Shown here: one piece after another, positions 25,413-34,900 of the stretch
How the letters are laid out: each line of letters opens with the position of its first letter
Position numbering within the stretch: position 1 is the first letter of the stretch
Assembly: GCA_902784305.1 (NCBI GenBank)
Contig: CACZUK010000035.1
Span: 1-39,189 of the forward strand
From: Oscillospiraceae bacterium
GTDB taxonomy: Bacteria > Bacillota > Clostridia > Oscillospirales > Oscillospiraceae
Direction: 5' to 3'
Length of the DNA stretch: 39,189 nucleotides
Made by a program: the position numbers and the translations under genes
Notes under the pieces: generated by a model
Told to the model about the DNA's origin: nothing
Seen by the model: only the letters and a program-made list of their open reading frames with translations
Databases searched by the model: none

Positions 25413-25613
25413 TTCGCCTTTCTCAGAAGCAGCACCTTGCGCAAGGGCGTTTCGCCTTTCTCAGAAGCATCAACTCACGCAAGGCCGTTTCGCCTTTCTC
25501 AGAAGCAGCGCCGTGCGCCGGGACGCTTCGCCTTTCTCAGAAGCAGCGCCGTGCGCCGGGACGTTTCGCCTTTCTCAGAAGCAGCTCCTCACGTCAGGCC
25601 GTTTCACTTCTCT
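25413..25613 (+). repeat. 38-bp tandem repeat array in the sigma-factor 3' UTR
   Basis: Five complete units at exact 38-base spacing (starts 25413, 25451, 25489, 25527, 25565), with a degenerate sixth start at 25603. All five share TTCGCCTTTCTCAGAAGCA; the second half varies around a CG-rich skeleton. Units 3 and 4 differ only in the last base. 38 is not a multiple of 3, so this is not a protein repeat. It starts 12 bases after the sigma gene stop and ends just before the terminator, so it should be transcribed. Confidence 0.9.
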
Positions 25614-25624
25614 TAAAAAACAGC

Positions 25625-25656
25625 AACCACCGGAGCGGCCGCTCCGGTGGTTTTTT
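25625..25656. terminator. Bidirectional intrinsic terminator
   Basis: AACCACCGGAGC (25625-25636) pairs perfectly with GCTCCGGTGGTT (25641-25652), loop GGCC, followed by T6. An A-run on the left side gives a minus-strand U-tract for the convergent flavodoxin. Confidence 0.9.
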
Positions 25657-25727
25657 GTTCTGAGCTGTCCTGTTTTGCCTGATTTCACCCGTTTCAGCCG
25701 GTTCAAACGTTTCGGCCGGTTGAATCG

Positions 25728-26159
25728 TTACAGCCTTGCCAGATCCTGCCCCAAATCCTGACAGGCGTCCAGAGCGTCGTCGTCGGGGGCCTCGTTGGCG
25801 ATCAGGCCCTCGCCGCCGACGAGAACGGCTCCCGCGGCCTGGGCCCGCTCCGCCCAGTCCCGCATCCACTGCCCGTCACCCCAGCCGTAGCTGCCGAACA
25901 GCGCCAGCTTGCGGCCCTGGAGCTTGCCCTCCAGCTCGGTGAAGAAGGGCTCGACCTCGCCTTCCTCCAGCTGCTCACCCCCCATGGCGGGACAGCCCAG
26001 CGCCAGCCGGTCGTACTTCGAGAGCGCTTCGTCCGGCGTGAGGTCGGAGAACTGGAGCAGATCCGCCTCCGCTCCGGCCTTGACCAGACCTTCCTTCACC
26101 GCCTGCGCCATGGCCTCGGTATTGCCGGTTCCGGTCCAATAGATGACTGCTGCTTTCAT
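25728..26159 (-). CDS. Flavodoxin
   Basis: A 143-residue FMN-binding electron carrier in the cytosol that replaces ferredoxin under iron limitation in many bacteria. The phosphate loop TGTGNTEAMA is at residues 9-18, and the isoalloxazine-side loops LGCPAMGGEQLEE and GSYGWGDGQWM follow at expected positions. Length is normal for a short-chain flavodoxin. GAGGG precedes ATG 26159. It is the second gene after the DUF3793 gene, 76 bases away with no visible promoter, so it shares the operator-controlled promoter upstream. Confidence 0.93.
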   Translation of the reverse strand: MKAAVIYWTGTGNTEAMAQAVKEGLVKAGAEADLLQFSDLTPDEALSKYDRLALGCPAMGGEQLEEGEVEPFFTELEGKLQGRKLALFGSYGWGDGQWMRDWAERAQAAGAVLVGGEGLIANEAPDDDALDACQDLGQDLARL

Positions 26160-26235
26160 GTCTATCCCTCATTTCATTCAGTTTCTATCATTCTGCCCAC
26201 TTTTGCGGGAAAAATGCCTCATGGTGTCCGGCGAC

Positions 26236-26796
26236 TCAGCAGGCGCTGAGGATGTCCGCCAGACCCTTGCCCTGCTGCGCCTGCTCCATCACCCAGCGGC
26301 GGCTGTCCTTGTAGGACTGGAACAGCCGCAGAGCGTCGTTCAGGTTGCCGTAGACCTTCCACTCTCCGGTGTACTTGCTGTTGCGGCCCTGATTGGCGAT
26401 GAAGCCCCGGACATCCTCCAGCGGATAGCCCAGAAACAGGCCGATTTCATGGGGAAAGCTGTCCCGGTGGAACCGTTTCTCCAGACGCTCCAGCTTTCCC
26501 TCCAGAGAAGGCGTCTCCGAATAGCCCAGCGCGTCCAGCCAGCGCATCGGCTCCCGCTGCCCCAGACAGCGGCGCAGAGACGCGATGTGATACACCATCA
26601 CCACCACATAGCGTCGGTTGTCCTCCAGCACAGCGACGCCGAACCCGAAGCGCTCCAGCGTGGCGCGGCACTCCTCCAAATCGGCGCGCCAGTTGGGACA
26701 GCGCTCCTTGTGGAGGGTGAACAGGTTGGAGGGCTTCACCTTGCGAAGCGTGGGGGAACAGATGTGATAAAGGCTGTGGGCGAAGGAATCGGACAT
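26236..26796 (-). CDS. DUF3793 family protein
   Basis: A 186-residue cytosolic protein of unknown activity. The C-terminal half has the family's strongest block, FPHEIGLFLGYPLEDVRGFI, then WKVYGN, and a middle region VVVMVYHIASL. The family is found in Clostridia next to flavodoxins and iron-transport genes, as here. No membrane segment or catalytic motif is seen. AAAAGGAG lies nine bases before ATG 26796. Its promoter carries one operator on the -10 and one just before the ribosome site (26817-26832 and 26924-26939), pointing to metal regulation. Function cannot be stated further. Confidence 0.8.
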   Translation of the reverse strand: MSDSFAHSLYHICSPTLRKVKPSNLFTLHKERCPNWRADLEECRATLERFGFGVAVLEDNRRYVVVMVYHIASLRRCLGQREPMRWLDALGYSETPSLEGKLERLEKRFHRDSFPHEIGLFLGYPLEDVRGFIANQGRNSKYTGEWKVYGNLNDALRLFQSYKDSRRWVMEQAQQGKGLADILSAC

Positions 26797-26816
26797 GGGA
26801 AGGTTCTCCTTTTCTG

Positions 26817-26832
26817 GTTAGTTTTGGCTAAC
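26817..26832. promoter_or_regulatory. Operator box A (GTTAG-N6-CTAAC)
   Basis: Perfect inverted repeat GTTAG (26817-26821), six bases, CTAAC (26828-26832), directly upstream of the DUF3793 ribosome site. Confidence 0.75.
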
Positions 26833-26844
26833 TCTACCCCGCAA

Positions 26845-26870
26845 GAGAAAGGTGCCTGAGCACCTTTCTC
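26845..26870 (-). other. Perfect hairpin in the DUF3793 leader
   Basis: GAGAAAGGTGC pairs with GCACCTTTCTC over 11 bp, loop of 4. On the minus strand it is followed by a weak pyrimidine run, so it could act as an attenuator. It lies between operators B and A. Confidence 0.65.
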
Positions 26871-26923
26871 CTGTGAGAGAATCGTGTGACTGTTCCAAAT
26901 CGCTGGCTTTCACCGTCACTGTG

Positions 26924-26939
26924 GTTAGCATACACTAAC
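26924..26939. promoter_or_regulatory. Operator box B (GTTAG-N6-CTAAC)
   Basis: GTTAG (26924-26928), CATACA, CTAAC (26935-26939). It covers the -10 of the DUF3793 promoter. Confidence 0.8.
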
Positions 26940-26955
26940 TCTTTTGATTTGTCAA
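26927..26955 (-). promoter_or_regulatory. Sigma-A promoter of DUF3793-flavodoxin
   Basis: On the minus strand TTGACA (26950-26955), 17-base spacer, TATGCT (26927-26932). The -10 lies wholly inside operator B, a repressor-type layout. Confidence 0.8.
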
Positions 26956-26995
26956 GGGGTTCCTGAAGATTTTTCCGTTTTTCGGCGCTTCGTCC

Positions 26996-28738
26996 TCAAA
27001 CACTCCACCCGGCGCTCTGGCCCTGAAGCTGCGCCATGCGCCGGAACAAGCTGTCCTCTCTGCCCAGCAGCGCGGCGGGCGCACCCTCCTCGGCCACCCT
27101 GCCGTCCGCGAGCACCACCACCTTGTCCGCCGCCTCCACGGTCCGCATGCGGTGGGCGATGACCAGCACCGTCTTCCCCCGCAGCAGCCGGGAGAGCGCC
27201 TCCTGCACCTGAGTCTCGTTCTCCACGTCCAGAGAGGCCGTGGCCTCGTCCAGCAGCACGATGGGCGCGTTTTTCAGCAACGCCCGGGCGATGGAGATGC
27301 GCTGCCGCTCGCCGCCGGAGAGCTTCGCGCCGTTTTCGCCGATGGGCGTGTCGTAGCCTTTGGGCAACTTTGTCACGAACTCGTCGCAGTTGGCGGCTCT
27401 GGCCGCGGCCCGGACCTCCGCGTCCGTGGCGCCGTGCCTGCCCAGCCGGATGTTCTCCATCACCGTGTCGTCGAAGAGCACCACGTCCTGAAACACCATG
27501 GAATAGTCCGTCAGCAGCGTCTCCGGGTCGATTTTGGAGATGTCCACGCCGTCCACGGTGATTTTCCCCGCGGAAACGTCCCAGAGCCGGGCGGCGAGGC
27601 GGGCGCAGGTGCTCTTGCCGGAGCCGGAGGGCCCCACCAGCGCCGTGACCTCCCCCTCCCGGGCCGTGAAGGACACGCCCTTGAGCACCGCGTCCTCGTT
27701 GTAGGCAAACTCCACGTTTTCAAACACGATGTCATGGCCCGCGGGGGCGAATTGTTCGCTTCCCCCGGCGGTTTTCGTGTCGAAAATCTCCGTCAGCCGG
27801 TTGGCGGACACCTGGGAGACGAACATCTCCGCAATCAGCGCCAGCGCCTGGTCAAAGGGCGCGTAAATCCGCGTGATGACCAGCAGGAACAGGAAAAGCG
27901 TCATAAAATCGGTCTGACCGCTCAAAATCAGCCGGGTTCCGGTGAGAATCGTCGTCGCCACGCCCAGCCGCATGATGACGCTGGCCCCGTTGACGAAGAT
28001 GCCGGTGGACAGCTCGCCGCGTCTCATCGTGGCCTCAAAGGTGTCGATTTTGCCGTTCAGCGCGTCCAGAAAGCGCTGCTCCTGATTGGTGGCCCGAATC
28101 TCGCGGATGTTCTCCAGCGTCTCCTGAATCCCGTCGGACACCTGAATTCCGGCGGCTTTTGTGCGCTCGGAGTTGCGCTTTGCCAGCCTCCGGCTGCCGA
28201 AGAGCAGTGCAAAGGCCACGGGCACGCCCCAGAGGCAGGCCAGCCCCAGCCGCCAGCTCTTGCACAGCAGCATCACCGCCACCAGTGCCGTGGAGCACCA
28301 GGAGCCGTAGAGATAGCCCAGACAGTGGGACCAGACGTGCTCCAGCCGGTTCACATCCCCCATGATGGTCTCGGTGAGGTCCGCCAAATCCCGCTTGCCG
28401 AAGTAGCCCAGAGGCAGCCTGCGCAGGCGCTCGGCCAGGGAAATCCGGACCGTTTTCACCTCCCGGTACACCAGACCGTAGGTGGCCTGATACTGCTGGA
28501 GATGGGTGAAAAAGGAGAGCAGCAGAAACGCCAGCACCAGCGGCAGAACGGTCCCCAGCCCCGGAAGGGCGCTCCCCTGCGTCAGGGCGGCAATCAGGCG
28601 GCTCATCATCAGGTACAAAATGCCCATGCCGCCCATGACCACCAGATTGACGATGACCGTCCAGAGGGTGCCCTGCTTCACGTTTCGGACGCCCTGCTCG
28701 CTGAGGGCGTATTTTTTCTGAAATTCCTTGCCGAACAT
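26996..28738 (-). CDS. ABC half-transporter, fused permease-ATPase (second of pair)
   Basis: A 580-residue membrane protein with about six helices in the first 310 residues (type IV exporter fold, ABC_membrane) and an ATPase domain from about 330. Walker A is GPSGSGKST, signature LSGGERQRISIARALL, Walker B IVLLDEATASLD with catalytic Glu, switch IAHRMRTV. It starts one base after its partner's stop, so the two probably form a heterodimer. Layout and neighbours (flavodoxin, DUF3793, membrane ferredoxin) resemble IrtAB/YbtPQ-like systems that import metal-siderophore complexes despite the exporter fold. I see no extra siderophore-interaction domain, so substrate and direction are inferred only from context. 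Confidence 0.88.
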   Translation of the reverse strand: MFGKEFQKKYALSEQGVRNVKQGTLWTVIVNLVVMGGMGILYLMMSRLIAALTQGSALPGLGTVLPLVLAFLLLSFFTHLQQYQATYGLVYREVKTVRISLAERLRRLPLGYFGKRDLADLTETIMGDVNRLEHVWSHCLGYLYGSWCSTALVAVMLLCKSWRLGLACLWGVPVAFALLFGSRRLAKRNSERTKAAGIQVSDGIQETLENIREIRATNQEQRFLDALNGKIDTFEATMRRGELSTGIFVNGASVIMRLGVATTILTGTRLILSGQTDFMTLFLFLLVITRIYAPFDQALALIAEMFVSQVSANRLTEIFDTKTAGGSEQFAPAGHDIVFENVEFAYNEDAVLKGVSFTAREGEVTALVGPSGSGKSTCARLAARLWDVSAGKITVDGVDISKIDPETLLTDYSMVFQDVVLFDDTVMENIRLGRHGATDAEVRAAARAANCDEFVTKLPKGYDTPIGENGAKLSGGERQRISIARALLKNAPIVLLDEATASLDVENETQVQEALSRLLRGKTVLVIAHRMRTVEAADKVVVLADGRVAEEGAPAALLGREDSLFRRMAQLQGQSAGWSV

Positions 28739-28739
28739 C

Positions 28740-30542
28740 TTATTTAACCTCTTTTTTCGCGGAAATGCGCCATTTTACCGCCTGACGGTACTCCCGCCAC
28801 ATCCGCGCGTAGAGCCCGTCCACCGCCAGCAGCGCCTCGTGGGTGCCCTGCTCCGCCACGTGTCCGGCGTCCAGCACCACAATGCGGTCCGCGCCCACCA
28901 CGGTGGAGAGCCGGTGCGCAATGAGCAGAACCGTCCGGTCCTTCAGCAGCGCGCCGAAGGCCTTCTGAATCAGCGCCTCGTTCTCCGGGTCCGCAAAGGC
29001 CGTGGCCTCGTCCAGCACGACGATGGGCGCGTCCTTGAGAATCGCCCGGGCCAGAGCGATGCGCTGCTGCTCGCCGCCGGAGAGGAAGGTGCCCTCGGTG
29101 CCGATGAGGGTGTCCACGCCCTCCGGGAGCTTTTGGAGGATGTCATCGCACTGGGCGGCGGAGAGGGCCGCGAGCACCTCCGACCGGGAGGCGTTGGGCC
29201 GCGCCGCCCGGACGTTCTCCAGAATGGTGGCCTTGAACAAATGCGTGTTCTGGAACACAAAGGCCACCTGCTCCATCAGCACATGGGGGTCCGTCTGCCG
29301 CACGTCCACGCCGCCCACCAGCACCCGGCCGGAACTCACGTCCCAGAAGCGGGGAATCAGGCTGGCCGCCGTGGTCTTGCCGCCGCCGGAGGGTCCCACC
29401 AGTGCCACGGTCTGGCCCGGCTCCACCCGGAAGGAGACGTGGTCCAGCGCGCTCAGCTCCGCGCCCTCGTAGGTGAAGCTCACGTCCTCAAAGGTAATGC
29501 TGTTGTCCCGGGGCGTCTGGGGATTGTCGGTGAGCTCCAGCGTGGGGGCGCTCATCACCTGTTCGATGCGCCCCAGCGCCGTGTCGGCCAGCATCATGCC
29601 GCTGGCCGCGAACATCACCCGGGCCAGCGCCGTGGAGACAATCGCCGAAAACACGGCGTAAAAGGCGAAATCGGTGACAAATCCCGCCAGATTGCCCGAT
29701 TGCAGAGCCCCGGGGGCCAGAAACAGCACCACCGGAACCAGGAACACAAAGGCACCCTCCGTGGCGGTGAGGTTCACCGCCTGAGGCACCCGGCACACGT
29801 CCCCCTGATAGTGCTCCGCCTTGGCGCTGTAGTCCTCAATGGCCTGCTGAAAGGCCCGGAAGGAGTACACCGTCTGCTGGAACACCTTCACCACCGGGAT
29901 GCCCCGCACGTACTCCGTGCCCGCCTTGCTCATCACGTCCTGAGCGGCCTGATAATCCGCCATCAGCTGGGCGTTTTTGCCGCCCATCATGGTGCACATG
30001 GCCCCGATGGACACCACCGCCGCCATCAGACAGGCCGCGCCCATGCGCCAGTCGAAGACGAACATCAGCACCACCATGGACAGGAGCATGGCCAGACTGC
30101 CCACGATGTCCGCCAGATTGTGGGCCAGCAGCGTCTCCGTCTCCGCGGCGGCACCGTCCAGCCGGTTGCGCAGCAGGCCGGAGGCGTTGGAGTCGAAGAA
30201 GCCCAGGGGCGCTTTCATCAGATGGGCCATGCCCGCCTTGCGGATGTTGGCCGCGGTGCGAAAGGCCGCCAGATGGGTGCACATCAGGGCGGCGAAATAG
30301 ACCGCGATGCCCCCAAAGGCGCTGGCAAAGGCCGCCCAGCCGTAGCCGGCGATGGAAGCGGCCCGCGTCCAGTCGGGGGCCACGGCAATCAAATCCCGCA
30401 GCACCAGCCAGATGCAGATGTAGGGCAGCATGCCCAGTATCATGGCCACGGCGGAGAGGCCGAGTCCCAGATACGTCAGACGGCGGTAGCTGCCCGCGTA
30501 GTGCAGCAGCGTTGCGATGGTGCTCTTTTTTTCAGATTTCAA
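28740..30542 (-). CDS. ABC half-transporter, fused permease-ATPase (first of pair)
   Basis: A 600-residue partner of the next gene. About six helices span residues 20-310; the ATPase begins near 345. Walker A is the variant GPSGGGKTT, signature LSGGEQQRIALARAI, Walker B IVVLDEATAFAD with catalytic Glu, switch IAHRLSTV. Both partners therefore look hydrolytically competent. Translation starts at TTG 30542, with AAGGAGGG eight bases ahead; the next ATG would leave that ribosome site unused. It lies 63 bases after the NapH-like gene. Multidrug export is the main alternative to metal-siderophore or heme import. Confidence 0.88.
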   Translation of the reverse strand: MKSEKKSTIATLLHYAGSYRRLTYLGLGLSAVAMILGMLPYICIWLVLRDLIAVAPDWTRAASIAGYGWAAFASAFGGIAVYFAALMCTHLAAFRTAANIRKAGMAHLMKAPLGFFDSNASGLLRNRLDGAAAETETLLAHNLADIVGSLAMLLSMVVLMFVFDWRMGAACLMAAVVSIGAMCTMMGGKNAQLMADYQAAQDVMSKAGTEYVRGIPVVKVFQQTVYSFRAFQQAIEDYSAKAEHYQGDVCRVPQAVNLTATEGAFVFLVPVVLFLAPGALQSGNLAGFVTDFAFYAVFSAIVSTALARVMFAASGMMLADTALGRIEQVMSAPTLELTDNPQTPRDNSITFEDVSFTYEGAELSALDHVSFRVEPGQTVALVGPSGGGKTTAASLIPRFWDVSSGRVLVGGVDVRQTDPHVLMEQVAFVFQNTHLFKATILENVRAARPNASRSEVLAALSAAQCDDILQKLPEGVDTLIGTEGTFLSGGEQQRIALARAILKDAPIVVLDEATAFADPENEALIQKAFGALLKDRTVLLIAHRLSTVVGADRIVVLDAGHVAEQGTHEALLAVDGLYARMWREYRQAVKWRISAKKEVK

Positions 30543-30605
30543 GTGGATTCCCTCCTTTTTCAGTCACTTTGCACAGCAATCCGAAGCGTTTCGGACGCCG
30601 AGCGC

Positions 30606-31439
30606 TCAGTCGGTTTTCGGTTTCGGTTTCGCTCCGCGTTTCAGCAGTTGTTTCCATGGACAGCCCGTCAGATTGCCCCGGGGACAGATGACCGCGCAGC
30701 GTCCGCAGCGGAAGCATTCGCCCTGACGGGGGTTCTCGTCGTCCAGCAGCAGCGCGGAGGGGCACATCCTGCGGCAGGCTCCGCAATTGGGCGGGCAGGC
30801 GGCGGCGTTGCGCCTGAGACGGAAGAAGGGTATCTGGGGCAGCAGCGCGAAAATGGCCCCCATCGGGCACAAAAACTGGCAGAAAAACCGCTCCTGTACG
30901 GCCATTCCCACCAAAATGAGCACCAGCGGAATCCACCCGACCAGATACTCCCCCGCGGGCAGCTTTCCGGAGCGCAGCAGGGAGAACACCGTCCACGGGC
31001 TGCATCGGCTCACCAGCGCGGAGCGTCCGAAGAAGCACAGGCCCAAAAGGAGCGCCAGCAGCGGATATTTGCACCATTGCAGCCGCAGCACCGCCGTCTC
31101 ACTGAGGCGGGGCAGCTTTCGCCCCGTTTTCTTCTGAATCCACTGGGAAAGGCGGTAAATCCAATCCCCCAGCGCGCCAAACGCACAGGCCCAGCCGCAG
31201 AAGAAGCGTCCGAAGAGCACCGTGAAGGTCAGCACCAGCACCAGCTGAAGGCTGAACGCGTCCCAGGGCAGCGGGAGGCCCTGCCCAAACGCGGTGAACC
31301 CGGCCTTGACCGCGGTGAAGGCCGAGGCGTAAATCGACGGAGCGGTCAGGAAGAACGCCGCCTGTACCAGCGTTCGCAGCTGCTCCTGCCGCTGACGGCG
31401 CAGGAGCGCGGGATTCTTTTTCGGTTTTTTCTGTTTCAT
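30606..31439 (-). CDS. NapH-like membrane 4Fe-4S protein
   Basis: A 277-residue membrane protein with about four helices and the paired cysteine signatures of the NapH/NosR C-terminal (Fer4_5) family: FCGWACAFGALGDW near one membrane edge and FCQFLCPMGAIF near another. Two cytosolic 4Fe-4S motifs follow, CPPNCGACRRMCP (about 213-225) and CFRCGRCAVICP (about 241-252). Such proteins carry electrons from cytosolic donors across the membrane to outside acceptors, often flavinylated FMN-binding proteins. ATG 31439 is set by GGAGGAGG five bases ahead; the longer frame upstream reads through the MITE and is rejected. Same strand as the ABC pair and Tp47-like gene. Possible role: reducing an extracellular flavin or metal. 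Confidence 0.88.
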   Translation of the reverse strand: MKQKKPKKNPALLRRQRQEQLRTLVQAAFFLTAPSIYASAFTAVKAGFTAFGQGLPLPWDAFSLQLVLVLTFTVLFGRFFCGWACAFGALGDWIYRLSQWIQKKTGRKLPRLSETAVLRLQWCKYPLLALLLGLCFFGRSALVSRCSPWTVFSLLRSGKLPAGEYLVGWIPLVLILVGMAVQERFFCQFLCPMGAIFALLPQIPFFRLRRNAAACPPNCGACRRMCPSALLLDDENPRQGECFRCGRCAVICPRGNLTGCPWKQLLKRGAKPKPKTD

Positions 31440-31624
31440 GTTGCCTCCTCCAATGGATGGGCGATTTGGGTTATACATGTGTCCACGGCGAAGTGCGCCC
31501 GCCGCCCGGTGCTCCTGAAAAGTGCCGCGGACGGCGCGCAGCAGGGCAAGGGAGCGGGCGGCGCGGTGCCTGACGGGACGGGGCATCTGACTGCTACGGT
31601 GAGGAACGCACCGTTCCTCATTTG
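31440..31624. other. Intergenic leader of the NapH-like gene
   Basis: It holds the GGAGGAGG ribosome site and a 9-bp hairpin TGAGGAACG/CGTTCCTCA (31600-31620) next to the MITE. I find no convincing promoter and no GTTAG-type operator, so how this operon is started is unclear. Confidence 0.4.
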
Positions 31625-31774
31625 AGAGGTTGTATTCACAAGTGAAGTGCGCCAGATGGACGAGCAATTTTGCCGTCAATCAAGGCAAAATTTCGCAGGA
31701 ATCCTTTGTGGATTTCAAGAAGGCGGCAAAAGGGCCGTCCAGATGGTGTGCGGCACCTTGTGAATACAGCCTCT
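31625..31774. mobile_element. Palindromic MITE-like element, copy 1 (150 bp)
   Basis: Terminal inverted repeats of 18 bp with one mismatch: AGAGGTTGTATTCACAAG at the left and the complement of AGAGGCTGTATTCACAAG at the right. Inside is a hairpin AATTTTGCC/GGCAAAATT. The whole element is an imperfect long palindrome and encodes no protein. A second copy with 37 bp fewer is at 35653-35765. No transposase is present; movement would need one in trans. Confidence 0.85.
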
Positions 31775-31900
31775 GAATGTTGTGCGCTGGCCGGAGTCAA
31801 TCTGGCTTTGCTCTGCCGCTGTCCCGTAAGGGGCGGGCAAATCGCTTTTCTATGCTCCTTCCCTTCTGCACTCAGGAGGGCTTCCGGCCTCGGAAACCTT

Positions 31901-31949
31901 CCTCAGCACAGACGCTGAGGGTGGACAGGGGCGCGAGGCCCCTGTCCAC
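31901..31949 (-). other. Two tandem hairpins after the Tp47-like gene
   Basis: GTGGACAGGGGC/GCCCCTGTCCAC (31921-31949, 12 bp) and CCTCAGC/GCTGAGG (31901-31920). No U-tract follows on the minus strand, so they may be an RNA-stabilising end or a factor-dependent terminator. Confidence 0.55.
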
Positions 31950-31968
31950 GAAAAGGGGGACGAAACGG

Positions 31969-34900
31969 TTACTTGACCTGAATGGTGACGACCTTCTTGC
32001 CCGCGGCGTAGTTCTTGTTCCCGTTGGCGGACGCCGTGATTTTCACGCTGCCCTTGAAGCCCTTGGGGATGGTGACCTTGCCGTTCTTGACCTTCACCTT
32101 CTTGTTGCTGCTGGTCCAGGTGAGCTTGCCCTGGGCCTTGGCGGCCTTGAGGGTGACGGTCTGAGGATTCTTCTTGTTGAGCTTCAGCGCCTTCTTCGCC
32201 GGGGTGACGGTCAACGGCTGCTTGGCCTTGCTGACCACGACGGTGATGGTCTTGGCGACCGTCTGATAGCGGTCCGTGGCGGCGGCGGTGATGGTGATTT
32301 GAGCGCGTCCGGCGCCCTTGATGGTGACAAGGCCGCTGCCATTCACCGTTACCACCTTCTTGTTGGAGCTGGAATAGCTCAGCGCGGTCTGAGCGCTGGC
32401 ACCCAGGGAGAAAGCCTTGCTGCCGAAGACCTTGGTCACGTCTTTGGCGGTGACGGTTTGGCTGGCCTTGGTGATGGTGACGGTGATGGTCTTGGTGGCC
32501 GCCTTCCAGCGGTCCGTGGCGGCCGCGGTGATGGTGATTTTGGCGCTGCCGGCACCCTGAATGGTGACCAGACCGCTGCCGTTCACCGTGACCACCTTCT
32601 TGTTGGAGCTGGAATAGCTCAGCTTGGTCTGCGCCTTGGCGCCCAGGGAGAAGGGCGCGCTGCCGAAGACCTTGGTCACGTTTGCGGCGGTGATGGTCTG
32701 CTGCTGCGGCTGGGGCTTGGGCTGCGCGGGGCTGAGGTCCAGCGTGAAGCGCAGGTCGTTGCTGTAGCCCACAGCGGTCACGACCACGGAATAGGCCTTC
32801 TTTTCCGCGAAGGGGGCGGCGGCGGTGTCGATGGTGCCGGTTGCGGTGTCGATGAGCTTCACAGCGCCCCGTCCGGTGGCGTTGTAGTCCGTGCCGTCCA
32901 CCGTGACCTTGGAGATTTTGCCCAGATAGGCGGTGAAGTCGGCGGCGGCGGTGCCGGAGGCGGCCTTCAGGCTCTTGGACGCGCTGTCATAGGCGGCGGG
33001 CTGAGCGGTGGTGGTCAGCACAAAGCTGGCGCTGACGGGGGCGTATTTGCCGGAAGTGTCGGTGACGGTCATGGTGTAGCTGCCGGGAGCGGCGGGTGCG
33101 GTGAAGCTCAGCTTCCCATTGGACACGGCGGCGCCGTCCAAACCCAGCACGGCATAGACCGGCTGGAAATCGTCCGGAGCGTTCAGCGTCACAGCGGCCA
33201 TGCCGGAGTCAACAGCGGCGTTTTCAACGCTCAGAACCGCGCCGGAATTGACCGGAACGTACAGATTTGTGCTCACCTCGTACACATTGTCCCGGGTGAA
33301 GTACTTGATGGTCTTGATGGTCTTGCCGGAGAGCCCCTCATAGCCGTCCGCCTCGTCCCAGCCCAGCTGGAGGCCGTTGCGCCAGATTTCGGTGACGTGG
33401 CGCAGGCCGTAGGTCTGGCCGCCGGTGGTGGTCAGCACCGCGCCGCAGAGCACCTCGCCCTCGGCCAGCACGTCGGGGCCGTCGAACTCGTAATAGGTGT
33501 GATGGCCGCCGGTGGTGATGGTCAGCTCCGCGGTGGAGGGGGTGCTCCGGCCGGAGACCTTGCCGAAGCTCCACACGCCGTTGGTGAGCGTCGCCGCCTT
33601 GGAGCGCACGGGCGTGTCGCTGAGCAGATAATAGGCGTAGCTGGGCGCCTCCATCAGCGCGGCCTGACCGGTCAGGGTGTCGGTCATCTGGGTGCCGCGG
33701 TTGTTGTAGGTCATGGTGACGCTGGTGTCGTCCGTCACCTGGGTCAGACCGGCCAGACTGGCCTTGTCCACCTTGACGGGGTAGACCACACCGTCAATGC
33801 CCTGGCTTGCGGCCTCGTGATAGGAGCCGCCGGCCAGACCCTTGTTGCGGCTCTTGGAGGCGGTGGCGGAGCTGACCACGTCCACGCTGTTCTCGGCCAG
33901 CTCGGCCTTGTAGAACGCGCCGTAGGGGATGTTCATCAGCGCGTAGACGTACTCCGGCACCCGCACATTGACCGCCATGGAGTAGACGGCCTTCTGGGTG
34001 ATGTAGGTCAGTCCGGTGATGGTCTTTCCGGTCAGCTCACCGAAGCCGGGCTGGTTATAGTTCCAGCCGATGGAATAGCCGTTGCGCCAAATCTCGGTGA
34101 CGTGGCGCAGGCCGTAGGACTTGCCCTCAGAGGTGGTCACAATGGCACCGCTGACGCTCTCATTGGCAAGCGTCGGGCCGCTGACCAGAATCTCCACGTC
34201 GGTGTGGTGTCCGGCGGGGTCCACCGCGGCGCTGGCATTGCTCACGTTCTGCACCGCCGCGCCCTGCACCGCGCCGAAGCTCCACACGCCGTTGGTCAGG
34301 GTCGCCTCCTTGTAGGCGGTGTAATCCCCGGGGAGCGTGCTGCCCAGGCTGTAATACGCGCAGCTGGGTGCCTCAAACAGGGCATCCTTGCCGGAATAGG
34401 TGGTTTCGGTGGTATTGCCCCGGTTGGTGACGCTGATTGTCACACTGCTCTGGTCGGTGATCTGGGTGCAGCCGGTCAAATCACTCTGCTTCACCTTGAC
34501 GGGGAAGATGACACCGGTGATGTCGGTGCCGTCGCTGTTGACGTGATAGGAACCGGCGGCCAGAGAGCCGGTGCGGGTCTTGTTCTTGGTGGCGGAGGAC
34601 ACCGCGTCCACCTGATTGTCCACGCCCTCGGCCTTGTAGAACGCGCCGTAGGGGATGTTCATCAGCGCGTAGACGTACTCCTCGGACTGTGCGCTCAGGC
34701 TGTCCACTTCGGCCTGGCTGTCCCCGGGCTGGGCGTCCGCGTCGGCCTGACTCTCAGAGGGTTCTTCGTCCGCGTCGGCCTCGGACGGACTTTCAGCGGG
34801 TGCCGCGTCCGCGTCGGACTCCGGCTCCTCCTCAGACAGCTCCGGGTCGGCCTCTGCCTCGTCCGCCTGTGCGGACTCCTCCCCGTCCTCCGGGTCGGCC

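Noticed and set aside
25413..25613. CRISPR array
   Set aside because: The variable halves are similar to each other, too short (19 nt), two units are almost identical, and there are no cas genes nearby.
31470..31500. Promoter for the NapH-like operon (TATAAC on the minus strand)
   Set aside because: No acceptable -35 at 16-18 bases and no operator; the -10 alone is not enough.
28728..31625. Long plus-strand frame opposite the ABC pair and NapH-like gene
   Set aside because: It crosses three real genes on the other strand and shows no motif.
31436..31679. N-terminal extension or small gene upstream of the NapH-like gene
   Set aside because: The frame runs into the MITE and the GGAGGAGG site fixes the start at 31439.
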